64,000 nt of DNA, taken from JAKFWF01 sp963750535. GTDB taxonomy: Bacteria; Pseudomonadota; Alphaproteobacteria; Rhizobiales; Hyphomicrobiaceae. The stretch's first letter is position 1. Each line of letters opens with the position of its first letter. The notes beneath the pieces are model-generated. The model saw only the letters and a program-made list of their open reading frames with translations, did no database searches and had not been told where the DNA came from. Below are positions 56,974 to 64,000 of the stretch, in pieces. Position numbers and translations under genes: made by a program. The DNA lies in NCBI GenBank assembly GCA_963750535.1, contig CAVVRF010000045.1, positions 1 to 64,000 on the forward strand. The letters are read 5' to 3'.

Positions 56974-58350
56974 TCACCGGCCGATTGACACAGCCAACGA
57001 CGTTCCTTCGAAGAGCCGGTCGTTTTCGCCTCCATGAGCGCGCCCGACATGCCATTCGGTGCAGGGCTGCAGCCGTTCCAAGCCCCATGGAGATGCCGCC
57101 GACATCGAGGTCCACGTCGCGTGCTCCGACGTTTTGCACAGCAGGCCTCCCGGCCCCATATCCCAATGCAGTTGGAGAAATATCTCGAATGCCGCGCCGG
57201 GGCGGATACAAGGGCCGAGCCAGTAGTGCGGGCTGCGTCCGGCACTGTGATGAATGACGGCCGTCAGGCGCTGCTGCCCGCCGCGCAGGCCGACCCAGAG
57301 TGGTGGTAGCTCGCCGGGCCGGCTGGCACATAGAAGTGTCTGTTCCCGGCTGGTTCCGGCTCCAGCCGCGATCCCTGAGAACCGCAGCTCGAGGCGACGA
57401 TGCTCGGCCGGAAATGCCACGGGTGCGTGCGTCGAGCCTGCCGCCAGCTCCAGCCACTGTCGAGGTTGCCGCTCCTTGAAAGGCCAATCGAGCTTCTCTC
57501 TCAGCTCACCCTTGGCATCCAGCACCTGATAGCGCAGACCGGCGTCATCGAGCGCCACCTGGACACAGTGAAGATATTCGACGCCTTCTGGCATACGGTG
57601 CGCCGTGCCGGCGCCGGCGGTGCAGATTTGCAGGACGCCCCGATGCACTTGAACGTCGAAAGCAAGGATATGGCTGCACAGATACGCGCGAACGCCATGC
57701 TTGACGAGGATGTCCCAGAACGCGGCGCCTGCGTTCGGCTCGACGTCGCGCTGGTTCGACCCGGAGAAGCCGTTGACCGAGAACACGGGATGATGCCCGA
57801 CGACAAGCTTGTGTGAAGCATCGCGGTGTGACACCAGAACGTTCTCGAGCCATTGGCATTCGACAAAACCTTCGCCGCCCAACCCTGACCAGAGCGTGTT
57901 CACGAAGACGAGCAAAAGGTCGTCGCGCCGCACCCAATACGATAATCCCTCCTGGCCCGGAGGACCGTTGCGCGGCATGGCGAGCACGTCGCGAAAAACC
58001 TGTTCGCTCATCTCATCATAGGTCGTGTGATTGCCTGTCGAGTGCCACATCGGGATGACACGGCGATCGAGCCAGCTCGTTTCAATGTCGATCCAGTGTC
58101 GCCACTGGGCGAGCAACCGATCGCGGCCGGGTGTCAGGCCTGAGACTTCATCGCCGGCAAATACGATGAACTCGGGCGAAGGGTCGAGGCGCCGAACGAC
58201 GGCGTTGACCTCGGCAAAGGTTTTCTCGTGATGCGCACCCGGGATGCCCGAGCAGGCATCTCCATAGAGCACAAATTGATGGCCCGTGCCGCGTGGCAGC
58301 AAGGCCGGAATCCGGCCGGCGGAAGTATCGGGCGATGGCTTTTTGTGCAT
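56974..58350 (-). CDS. Calcineurin-like metallophosphoesterase with C-terminal accessory domain
   Basis: About 458 residues. The metallophosphoesterase core is seen as VLYGDACSG (variant of the first D-x-H motif), FVFAGDEVSG (GDxx), WHSTGNHTTYDE (GNHD/E-like), VVGHHPVF and YLCSHILAFD (GHxH-like). Several metal-ligand positions deviate from consensus: the first motif lacks its His and the last reads CSHIL. Catalysis may therefore be altered. The C-terminal about 170 residues form a separate, strand-rich region. The ATG at 58350 and first about 25 residues lie within a repeat whose other copy is at 63.5 kb, so the original start may have been replaced. Confidence 0.7.
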   Translation of the reverse strand: MHKKPSPDTSAGRIPALLPRGTGHQFVLYGDACSGIPGAHHEKTFAEVNAVVRRLDPSPEFIVFAGDEVSGLTPGRDRLLAQWRHWIDIETSWLDRRVIPMWHSTGNHTTYDEMSEQVFRDVLAMPRNGPPGQEGLSYWVRRDDLLLVFVNTLWSGLGGEGFVECQWLENVLVSHRDASHKLVVGHHPVFSVNGFSGSNQRDVEPNAGAAFWDILVKHGVRAYLCSHILAFDVQVHRGVLQICTAGAGTAHRMPEGVEYLHCVQVALDDAGLRYQVLDAKGELREKLDWPFKERQPRQWLELAAGSTHAPVAFPAEHRRLELRFSGIAAGAGTSREQTLLCASRPGELPPLWVGLRGGQQRLTAVIHHSAGRSPHYWLGPCIRPGAAFEIFLQLHWDMGPGGLLCKTSEHATWTSMSAASPWGLERLQPCTEWHVGRAHGGENDRLFEGTSLAVSIGR

Positions 58351-58499
58351 AACCAAGAGTGCCTGACACGGAGGCATACCGCAATCTTGGCACCAGCCCC
58401 GAAGATAGTTGCGGGTCCGATTCGACGTGGGCACCGAGTTCGGCGCCACGCCCGGATTGCCCGCGAGACCGCCTTTGCTCCCGGCTAGAGAACGAGCAC
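58324..58499. repeat. 176-bp dispersed repeat, copy 1
   Basis: Matches 63479-63653 in inverted orientation, about 89% identical by eye with one one-base gap. The two share the recognisable blocks GTGCATAACCA, GAGTGCCTGACACGGAGGC, CCCGAAGATAGTTGCGGG and GAGACCGCCTTTG. It covers the 5' end of the metallophosphoesterase gene. Confidence 0.85.
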
Positions 58500-58808
58500 C
58501 TCGGTCTTGCACACGTGGGGCTCGGCGTTCTCACCTGAGGGAGACGGATGGATGCGGCGCGGCCGTGAGACTGACAATGAGCGGTGAGAGGAAACGGCGC
58601 GGCACCGAACGGCTACGCCACCGCGCCTCTGATGATTACGAGCTCAAGTCCTTTTATAAGAGGGATGCGAGCCAATTTCAGGGGGTGTACGGTTTGGCAG
58701 CTATCTCGGCGCCTTATCTGGTTTTCCGATGACGAATTGCCTTGGCCTGACAGCCGACGTTTGAGGTTCTGCGGCCATGGTTCGCAGCCGACAGAAGCGG
58801 TGTCCGAC
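58500..58808. other. Gap between repeat copy 1 and the MocR gene end
   Basis: No gene recognised; short frames only. Confidence 0.4.
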
Positions 58809-60149
58809 CTACTCGGTGACATCGGCATCGTCGGGTTGCCGCCTGAGGAGCTCGGCAAGTCGCTGTCCGGCGGTACGCAGCTCGTCGTGCGGCGGCAGCG
58901 CCAACGCGAGCCGCACAGCGTTCGGTGCGTGGCCGGGCGCCATGGCGAAAGCGCTGGAGGGAGTGATTGCGACACCTGAGCGGCTAGCCGCGGTGACAAA
59001 ACTCTCCGAGCGCCAGCCATCCGGCAATTTCAACCAAAGATGATAGGAGCCAGGATCGGCCGCGAACTCGCCGGGGGCCAGCAACTTGCGAACAATCGCT
59101 TGCCGTTGCCGTGCATCCTGACGCTTGAGCTTCACGATCTCGCCGATGACGCCGTCGTGGATCAGGCGGACGCCGGCACTCAGCGCCAGCGGTGTCACGG
59201 TCCAGGCACCGCCTCTGACTGTCGACCATACACGGTCGCGTAGCGGTGGTGGCACATGCAAAATGCCAACCGACAACCCGGGGGCGATGCGCTTGGACAG
59301 GCTGTCGACGACGATGCACTGCTCTGGGGCGAGCACGGCGAGCGGCGGCGTATCACTGAGAAACCCGTAGACACGGTCCTCGACGATTGTGATGCCAAGC
59401 TTGGCTGCCATCCGCACGATCTCCGAGCGCCGCTTTGGCCCCATCGAAATACCGAGCGGATTGTGCATCACCGGCTGAAGGTACACCGCCGCAATCGTCG
59501 CCTTGCGATTAGCGCGGGCCAGCGCCTCCGGAATGAGCCCTTCGGAATCCATCGCGACGGGTACGATCGCCGCGCCGATACGTGCGGCGATGCTTTTGAT
59601 CATCGGATAGGACAGCGCTTCGACCGCGACGCGACTGCCGACTGGGGCCAGGGCAGCCAGCGCAGCGGCAATGGACTGCCGGCCAGAACCGGTAAAGACC
59701 ATTGCCTCGGGTCGAGGCTGCCAGTGTGGCGTGCTGAGCATGCCGGAGAAGGCAGCCCGCGCCGCTTCGATCTGACGGGACGTCACCGGACCGGTCACCG
59801 AGGCGGCCACGTCGGCGCGCTGCAACCCCGCCAATGCGAGGGCGATGAAGCCCGCCTGCTCAGGAATGGTCGGAAAGTTGAATTCCAGGTCGATGGGGCC
59901 GTCATGCCGCTCACGGGGCAGGACTGGATGCACCGAGGCGCCTGCCACGAAGGTGCCACGCCCGACCTCGCCGACTACGAGCCCGCGCCGCAGTAGCTCC
60001 GCATAGACGCGGCCGGCCGTCGAGACGGCGATGGCTTTCTGGTAGGCAAATGCGCGCTGCGGCGGGAGACGATCGCCGGCCTTCAGGCGCCCGGCTGCAA
60101 TGTCGCCGGCGATGGCATCTGCGTAAGTCGTGTACTCGAGCGTTGGCAT
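58809..60149 (-). CDS. MocR-family (GntR HTH plus aminotransferase) transcriptional regulator
   Basis: A 446-residue regulator. The N-terminal GntR winged helix spans about 1-70 (YADAIAGDIAAGRLKAGDRLPPQR, AELLRRGLVVGEVGRGTFV). The rest is a fold-type I aminotransferase domain with MVFTGSGRQSIAAALAALA, YLQPVMHNPLGISMG, EDRVYGFL and the PLP-binding Lys in VVDSLSKRIAPGLSVG. Such proteins use PLP as ligand or cofactor and often control a divergent gene. Here a LysE-type exporter is divergent, with 83 bases between the starts. A 10-bp direct repeat immediately upstream is the likely binding site. Confidence 0.92.
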   Translation of the reverse strand: MPTLEYTTYADAIAGDIAAGRLKAGDRLPPQRAFAYQKAIAVSTAGRVYAELLRRGLVVGEVGRGTFVAGASVHPVLPRERHDGPIDLEFNFPTIPEQAGFIALALAGLQRADVAASVTGPVTSRQIEAARAAFSGMLSTPHWQPRPEAMVFTGSGRQSIAAALAALAPVGSRVAVEALSYPMIKSIAARIGAAIVPVAMDSEGLIPEALARANRKATIAAVYLQPVMHNPLGISMGPKRRSEIVRMAAKLGITIVEDRVYGFLSDTPPLAVLAPEQCIVVDSLSKRIAPGLSVGILHVPPPLRDRVWSTVRGGAWTVTPLALSAGVRLIHDGVIGEIVKLKRQDARQRQAIVRKLLAPGEFAADPGSYHLWLKLPDGWRSESFVTAASRSGVAITPSSAFAMAPGHAPNAVRLALALPPHDELRTAGQRLAELLRRQPDDADVTE

Positions 60150-60150
60150 T

Positions 60151-60183
60151 ATTGCACCGAGGGCAATGTTTCGATTGCACCGA
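60151..60183. promoter_or_regulatory. Direct repeat ATTGCACCGA, probable MocR-regulator operator
   Basis: ATTGCACCGA occurs exactly at 60151-60160 and 60174-60183, 23 bases apart start to start (about two helical turns, same DNA face). It lies right next to the regulator's ATG and upstream of the divergent LysE gene. MocR/GabR/PdxR proteins are known to bind spaced direct repeats. The first copy also forms an inverted pair with GCAAT at 60163-60167. Confidence 0.68.
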
Positions 60184-60232
60184 TACTATGAAGCCATCAT
60201 TGTCGATACGCAACCGACAGGGATTGGGAGTG

Positions 60233-60871
60233 ATGCCGATCACAATGACCCTCGCCGCATTCGCACTGGTCGCCCTGGGCATGGTGCTGACGCCCGGGCC
60301 GAACATGATCTATCTGATCTCCCGCTCGATTCTGCAGGGCCGGCTTGCGGGTTTAGTCTCGTTGCTGGGCGTAGTGCTCGGTTTCGTCTTCTACATGTTT
60401 GCTGCCGCGGTTGGATTATCGGCGCTGCTGCTGGCCGTACCGCTGGCATACGAAACGATCCAATGGATTGGTGCCGCGTATCTGCTCTATCTCGCCTGGG
60501 GCGCCGTAAAGCCTGGCGCACGCTCGCCGCTGCAACCGCGGCATGACCTTGCCTTCGACAGCCCGAGACGCCTGTTCGTGATGGGCTTCCTGACCAACTT
60601 GCTCAACCCCAAGATCGCCGTTCTCTACCTGTCGCTTCTTCCTCAATTCATCGACCCTGGTCGCGGAGCGGTCCTCGGGCAGTTCATCGCGCTTGGGGTG
60701 ACGCAGATCGCGCTCAGCTTCACGATCAACCTCGTCATCGTGCTCTGTGCCGGGGCGGTCGCCGAATGGTTCGCGACGCGGCCGACGTGGCTCATGGTGC
60801 AGCGCTGGCTCATGGGTGGCGTGCTGGCAGCCCTCGCCGTCCGGCTCGCCCTCGAACGCCGCGCGGCTTGA
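60233..60871 (+). CDS. LysE/RhtB-family amino-acid exporter
   Basis: A 212-residue inner-membrane protein with about six helices. The signature is the N-terminal GMVLTPGPNMIYLISRSILQG and FLTNLLNPKIAVLYLSLLPQF. GGGAG lies shortly upstream of the ATG at 60233. It is divergent from the MocR regulator, an arrangement often seen for exporters whose substrate is a PLP-linked amino acid. The family exports basic, neutral or homoserine-type amino acids; the substrate here is unknown. A DUF1127 gene follows 10 bases after its stop. Confidence 0.9.
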   Translation: MPITMTLAAFALVALGMVLTPGPNMIYLISRSILQGRLAGLVSLLGVVLGFVFYMFAAAVGLSALLLAVPLAYETIQWIGAAYLLYLAWGAVKPGARSPLQPRHDLAFDSPRRLFVMGFLTNLLNPKIAVLYLSLLPQFIDPGRGAVLGQFIALGVTQIALSFTINLVIVLCAGAVAEWFATRPTWLMVQRWLMGGVLAALAVRLALERRAA

Positions 60872-60881
60872 AGGTGCTCCC

Positions 60882-61094
60882 ATGACCGAGCAGTGGCGTC
60901 ATAACAAGGCAGCGGGCCACGGCCGGATGCTGCCGTTCGCTCTGCAATCGCTCGTAGCGCTCATTTTGGTGTGGCTCCACCGCGCGCGGACTCGACGCGA
61001 GTTGTCCCAGCTCGACGACATGCAAATGCGCGACGCCGGCATCAACGCGGAGATGCTGCGCCGCGAGGCCGAAAAACCGTTCTGGCAGGAGTAG
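60882..61094 (+). CDS. DUF1127 small protein
   Basis: A 70-residue protein starting at ATG 60882, with GAAGG upstream. The C-terminal about 45 residues show the DUF1127 (YjiS-like) pattern: LHRARTRRELSQLDDMQMRDAGI, an Arg-rich helix followed by a D-x-x-L-x-D-I/A-G-I-like turn. In alphaproteobacteria such small proteins are linked to phosphate/carbon metabolism and RNA turnover. It follows the exporter gene by 10 bases and is probably co-transcribed. Confidence 0.8.
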   Translation: MTEQWRHNKAAGHGRMLPFALQSLVALILVWLHRARTRRELSQLDDMQMRDAGINAEMLRREAEKPFWQE

Positions 61095-61826
61095 CGTTCT
61101 CCGCAGCGTTGCCACCGGAGTGGCCGCATCATGCCGACTTGTTCTACCGGCTTGAGCGGGCAGGGCACCCAATGGTATCGGCTAGGCATTGCCGATTTCA
61201 AATTGCCGGTCGTCATCAGGAAAGGCATGCGGACACCCATGGCCTTCGCGGACTCGAACGCACCGCCCTGATTGCCGTGTTCAAGGGCCGTCCAGCCATT
61301 CTTGGCGAAAATCCGACGCTTGTCAGCCGCCGACAGGTTGGTGGCCAACGCGGTCGCCAGCACGATTGCTGCAAACAAAAAGCTCCATCATTCTCTACCT
61401 CTACATCCGAGCGCCTCGCTCTACCGCAACGCAAAAGCGATAGCAGGGCCTCGCTTGACAGCATAAGACGAGCGATAGGATCTGCGCAGTGAGAAAACAC
61501 GCTCGCTGCATCGCAGATGACCGGTCCTGCACCGGTGCAGACCTTCTCCACACGCGTACCTGGGTGGAACTGCAAGCCGCACGGGGTGTTGGGGGGGGGG
61601 GGGGAAGGGGGGCAGGAGCGAGGGAATGAGAAAGCGGGAGGGGGAAGCGGGCTTGCTCTGAGCTAGGGATGATTTGCGAGATCAATTTCGTCGATCCGAT
61701 TTCGTCGACAGATTTCAAGGTGGAAGCTGCCGACTGCGGTCAACTCCACCAGGTCGAGCGGTGATCAATAAGCGCGGCGCGGGGGTTTTCTTACGGTCGC
61801 ACACGAGCTGAGAGAAAGGACACGCG
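61095..61826. other. 732-base region with no secure gene
   Basis: On the minus strand, a frame from about 61378 reads like a signal peptide (AAIVLATALATNLSAADK) followed by KNGWTALEHGNQGGAFES and PFLMTTGNLKSAMPSRYHW. It starts at TTG; an ATG preceded by GAGAATG lies just upstream but one base out of frame at a T-run, so a small secreted protein with an indel is possible. The frame has no stop before it overlaps the DUF1127 gene. A perfect 14-bp palindrome, CTGCACCGGTGCAG, is at 61527-61540. The rest shows nothing. Confidence 0.35.
61591..61612. repeat. Poly-G run (14 G, AA, 6 G)
   Basis: Fourteen consecutive G at 61591-61604, then AA, then six G at 61607-61612. It lies in non-coding DNA. Such tracts can form G-quadruplexes and slip in copying; they are also prone to sequencing and assembly error, so the exact length is uncertain. 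Confidence 0.85.
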
Positions 61827-62300
61827 ATGGCCAAGAACACGATTTGCCTATGGTACGACAGGGACGCCGAGGCTGCTGCACGCTTTTACGCCGAGACCTT
61901 TCCCGATAGCACGGTAGGTGCCGTCCACCGCGCACCCAGCGATTACCCATCCGGCAAGGCGGGGGACGTGTTGACGGTCGAGTTCACGGTCGCCGGCGTC
62001 CCCTGTCTCGGCCTCAATGGCGGTCCCGCGTTCAAGCACAACGAATCCTTCTCGTTCCAGATCGCCACCGACGATCAGCAGGAGACCGACCGCTACTGGA
62101 ATGCCATCGTTGGCAATGGCGGCCAGGAGAGCGCGTGCGGTTGGTGCAAGGACAAGTGGAGCATCTCCTGGCAAATCACGCCGCGCGTGCTGACCGAGGC
62201 GCTGGCTGCCGGCGGCGACGAAGCAAAGCGCGCATTCGATGCGATGATGGACATGAAGAAGATCGACATCGCCGCGATCAAGGCGGCGCGGCGCGGCTGA
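61827..62300 (+). CDS. VOC/PhnB-like (3-demethylubiquinone-9 3-methyltransferase-fold) protein
   Basis: A 157-residue protein of the glyoxalase/bleomycin-resistance fold, PhnB-like subgroup. Marks are TICLWYDRDAEAAARFYAE at the start, PCLGLNGGPAFKHNESFSF in the middle, and ESACGWCKDKWSISWQITPR near the end, which is diagnostic of this subgroup. GAGAGAAAGGAC precedes the ATG at 61827. Function of these proteins is largely unproven despite the methyltransferase label. It is monocistronic. Confidence 0.85.
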   Translation: MAKNTICLWYDRDAEAAARFYAETFPDSTVGAVHRAPSDYPSGKAGDVLTVEFTVAGVPCLGLNGGPAFKHNESFSFQIATDDQQETDRYWNAIVGNGGQESACGWCKDKWSISWQITPRVLTEALAAGGDEAKRAFDAMMDMKKIDIAAIKAARRG

Positions 62301-62511
62301 CGTTGCGCCCTTCGGAACGATCCCACAGTTATTGGGCTGCGCACCCGTAGCATTGCAGGATTCCCCGCATGCGATGAGCCTGAGGACCTGATATCTTGTC
62401 CCCGTCTCCTCGATCAGCGATGAGCCGACGTGAACGAAGCGGCGGGAGTTTATCACGCTTTTTGGCAGTGCGGCGGCATGGTCGCACCGCGCAGGTGCGC
62501 AGCAGGGGGCG

Positions 62512-63411
62512 ATGCCGGTGGTGGGCTTCCTCGGCCCGGCGCTCGGTACGCGACAGCACTGGTTCGCGGCGTTCCGCAGGGGCTTAGGCGCGGAGGGCTT
62601 TGTCGAGGGGCAGAACGTGGCGATCGAGTCCCGCTCGACCGACGGCGGGGAGGAGGGACTGCCGGCGCCTGCCGCTGATCTGGTCCGCCGCCAGGTCGCG
62701 GTGATGTTCGCTTCGGGACCGCCCGCAGCACTCGCGGCCAAGCGCTCGACAGAAACCATCCCGATCGTATTCGTGAGCGGCGGCGACCCCGTGCAAATGG
62801 GTCTGGTGTCGAGCTTCCATCGGCAGGGTGGAAATGTCACCGGGTTCTACTTCCTCGCCACCGAGTTGGTGACCAAACGATTGGCGCTGCTGCGCGAGCT
62901 GTTGCCTGGGGCGAAGCGTGTTGCCGTACTTGTCAATCCGACCAATATGGCAACAGCCGCGCCAACGGTGCGGGACGGGGCTGTCGCCGGCCGCGCGCTC
63001 AGTCTTGAAATCCAGGTCTTCAATGCCAGCACCAGCGGAGAGATCGACGATGCCTTCGCGGCTTTTTCGAGCTGGCGGCCGGACGCACTGTTCGTCGGTC
63101 CCGACCCGCTCTTCAACACCGAGCGCGCGCTGCTTGTGACCTTGGCAATGCGCCATGCGCTTCCCGCGTCCTACTTCCAGCGCGATCATGCTGAGGCGGG
63201 CGGCCTGATGAGCTACGGACCCGACTTCGCGGATTCCTATCATCAAGCTGGCGTCTACGTCGGTCGGCTTCTGAAGGGCGCGAGACCAGCAGATTTCCCG
63301 GTGCAACAGCCGACCAAATTCGAGCTGGTCATCAACCTCAAAACAGCCAGGGCACTCGGGTTGACCGTGCCACCCGCACTCCTGGCGCTTGCTGACGAGG
63401 TCATCGAATGA
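62512..63411 (+). CDS. ABC-type substrate-binding protein (ABC_sub_bind/DUF534 type) with lost start of its signal peptide
   Basis: A 299-residue binding-protein body of the type annotated as ABC_sub_bind: VVGFLGPALGTRQHW, DLVRRQVAVMFASGPPAALAAK, ETIPIVFVSGGDPVQMGLV and LKTARALGLTVPPALLALAD at the end. The first ATG (62512) lacks an export signal. However, the same frame reads upstream to 62434 as TKRREFITLFGSAAAWST then RAGAQQGA, a normal twin-arginine-like signal for this family. The expected initiator ATG is ACG at 62434 and is preceded by an in-frame TGA at 62431. Either ACG is used or the start has mutated and the protein is no longer exported. No transporter genes are adjacent. Confidence 0.8.
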   Translation: MPVVGFLGPALGTRQHWFAAFRRGLGAEGFVEGQNVAIESRSTDGGEEGLPAPAADLVRRQVAVMFASGPPAALAAKRSTETIPIVFVSGGDPVQMGLVSSFHRQGGNVTGFYFLATELVTKRLALLRELLPGAKRVAVLVNPTNMATAAPTVRDGAVAGRALSLEIQVFNASTSGEIDDAFAAFSSWRPDALFVGPDPLFNTERALLVTLAMRHALPASYFQRDHAEAGGLMSYGPDFADSYHQAGVYVGRLLKGARPADFPVQQPTKFELVINLKTARALGLTVPPALLALADEVIE

Positions 63412-63478
63412 CCTTCAGGGCGTCGCCGCCGGCACCTCGATGCTGCTCCTCCTCACGGCAGATAATGTGGCCCTGACC

Positions 63479-63653
63479 GTGCTCGTTCTCCAGCCGGGAA
63501 CAAAGGCGGTCTCGGGGGCGGACCGGCCGTGGCGCCGACTCGGCGCCCACGTCGAGGATGCCCCGCAACTATCTTCGGGGCCGGCGCCAAGATTGCGGTA
63601 CGCCTCCGTGTCAGGCACTCGTGGTTATGCACAAAGAGCCATCGCCCGATACT
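63479..63653. repeat. 175-bp dispersed repeat, copy 2
   Basis: Inverted copy of 58324-58499. It lies 67 bases after the binding-protein stop and does not cover a gene here. Confidence 0.85.
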
Positions 63654-63833
63654 GGGCGGCGACAATCAAAGTGGGAACTCAGCGCCAATCAGGATGAGAC
63701 TGCGCCGGTGGGGGCGGGGCGAAGGGAGGGCGTGAGCCCGACCCCACCGGCGGCGCGTTTTTCAAGACCTGCCTGACGGTCGGGTGGGGTCAGAGCAGGC
63801 TGTTGATTCGTCTCGACAACGAGGGATCAGCGC
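63654..63833. other. Gap between repeat copy 2 and istA
   Basis: No gene. The stretch TGTTGATTCGTC from about 63800 could be the left terminus of the IS21 element (these ends begin with TG), but the other end is outside the window, so this is a guess. Confidence 0.35.
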
Positions 63834-64000
63834 TTGCCCGGCCCCCAAATCAGCGACCACCAGATGAGGCTGTACATGAGTTACCGACAGGCACTGTCCC
63901 CCGAGGCCGCCGCGGCCAAGGCGCGGTTCTCGACCGCGACCGCCTACCGGATCGAGGACGATCCACGGCTGCCGTCGCAGAAGGCGGCACCACGAGGGCG
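63834..64000 (+). CDS. istA: IS21-family transposase IstA, 5' end only
   Basis: A frame open to the right edge gives 55 residues that match the N-terminus of IS21-family IstA: QISDHQMRLYMSYRQ, EAAAAKARFSTATAYRIE and DDPRLPSQKAAPRG, the usual helix-turn-helix region. The likely start is TTG at 63834; an ATG at 63864 is also in frame. The DDE domain and the IstB helper ATPase gene should lie beyond the window. Identification of the family is strong; whether the element is complete cannot be judged. Confidence 0.85.
   Translation, partial: MPGPQISDHQMRLYMSYRQALSPEAAAAKARFSTATAYRIEDDPRLPSQKAAPRG

Overview
The window is GC-rich, densely coded DNA from an alphaproteobacterium. The best evidence is the conserved block cmk - rpsA - sppA - ihfB - lapA (13.8-18.4 kb), the MetX/MetW pair, a TRAP transporter beside a dihydropyrimidinase, many orphan ABC substrate-binding proteins, and GlxA/MttB genes. 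The mix suggests a free-living soil or water member of Hyphomicrobiales or Rhodospirillales (Bradyrhizobium/Reyranella-like). I cannot name the genus from sequence alone.

Layout. 0-3.8 kb: the end of a YdcF-like gene, a complete IS5-type element, a qmcA-like stomatin gene with a frameshift, and a ceramidase-like membrane protein. 3.9-5.8 kb: an L-idonate dehydrogenase-like gene and a fused UraD-UraH urate-degradation enzyme. 6-9.1 kb: a carbohydrate-type ABC importer (binding protein and two permeases, no ATPase). 9.2-12.5 kb: a tight three-gene module made of a small membrane protein, a membrane-anchored CbbX-type AAA+ ATPase and a membrane-anchored TPR protein. This is the best candidate for an undescribed system. 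12.8-18.4 kb: an orphan binding protein, then the housekeeping block. 18.4-25.1 kb: ornithine cyclodeaminase family, then a leftward run of ferredoxin-type reductase, a cytochrome b561/ethylbenzene-dehydrogenase-like fusion, a non-pyrrolysine MttB homologue and its GlxA/AraC-type regulator. 25.3-34.9 kb: a PilZ-like protein, a decayed membrane-protein gene, metXW, trmO-nadX divergent from an iron-type binding protein across a perfect palindrome, a D,D-carboxypeptidase, an ATP/ADP-translocase-family carrier and an FkbM methyltransferase. 35.1-36.8 kb: an adenylate cyclase with a duplicated PAS domain. 37-46.3 kb: TRAP dctQM separated from dctP by an IS1595 remnant, then dihydropyrimidinase, an SDR, ribF and an iron-type alcohol dehydrogenase. 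46.6-54.1 kb: gltB and gltD with a glutathione-transferase gene between them. 54.6-64 kb: accessory DNA with an HpaI-like aldolase, a 262-bp MITE-like element, a metallophosphoesterase, a MocR regulator divergent from a LysE exporter, small genes, a 175-bp repeat in two inverted copies, a 14-G run and the start of an IS21 istA.

Two patterns cut across the window. First, four conserved genes (qmcA, nadX, dctP, gltB) are each broken by what looks like one extra A/T in a short A/T run, while flanking protein sequence is intact. This fits residual sequencing or assembly indels better than real decay. The locus at 26.0-26.9 kb and the IS1595 transposase carry several lesions each and do look decayed. 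Second, intergenic gaps carry several unrelated families of palindromic repeats (12.6, 16.4, 46.4, 48.6, 55.4, 58.4/63.5 kb). No rRNA, tRNA or CRISPR array was recognised.
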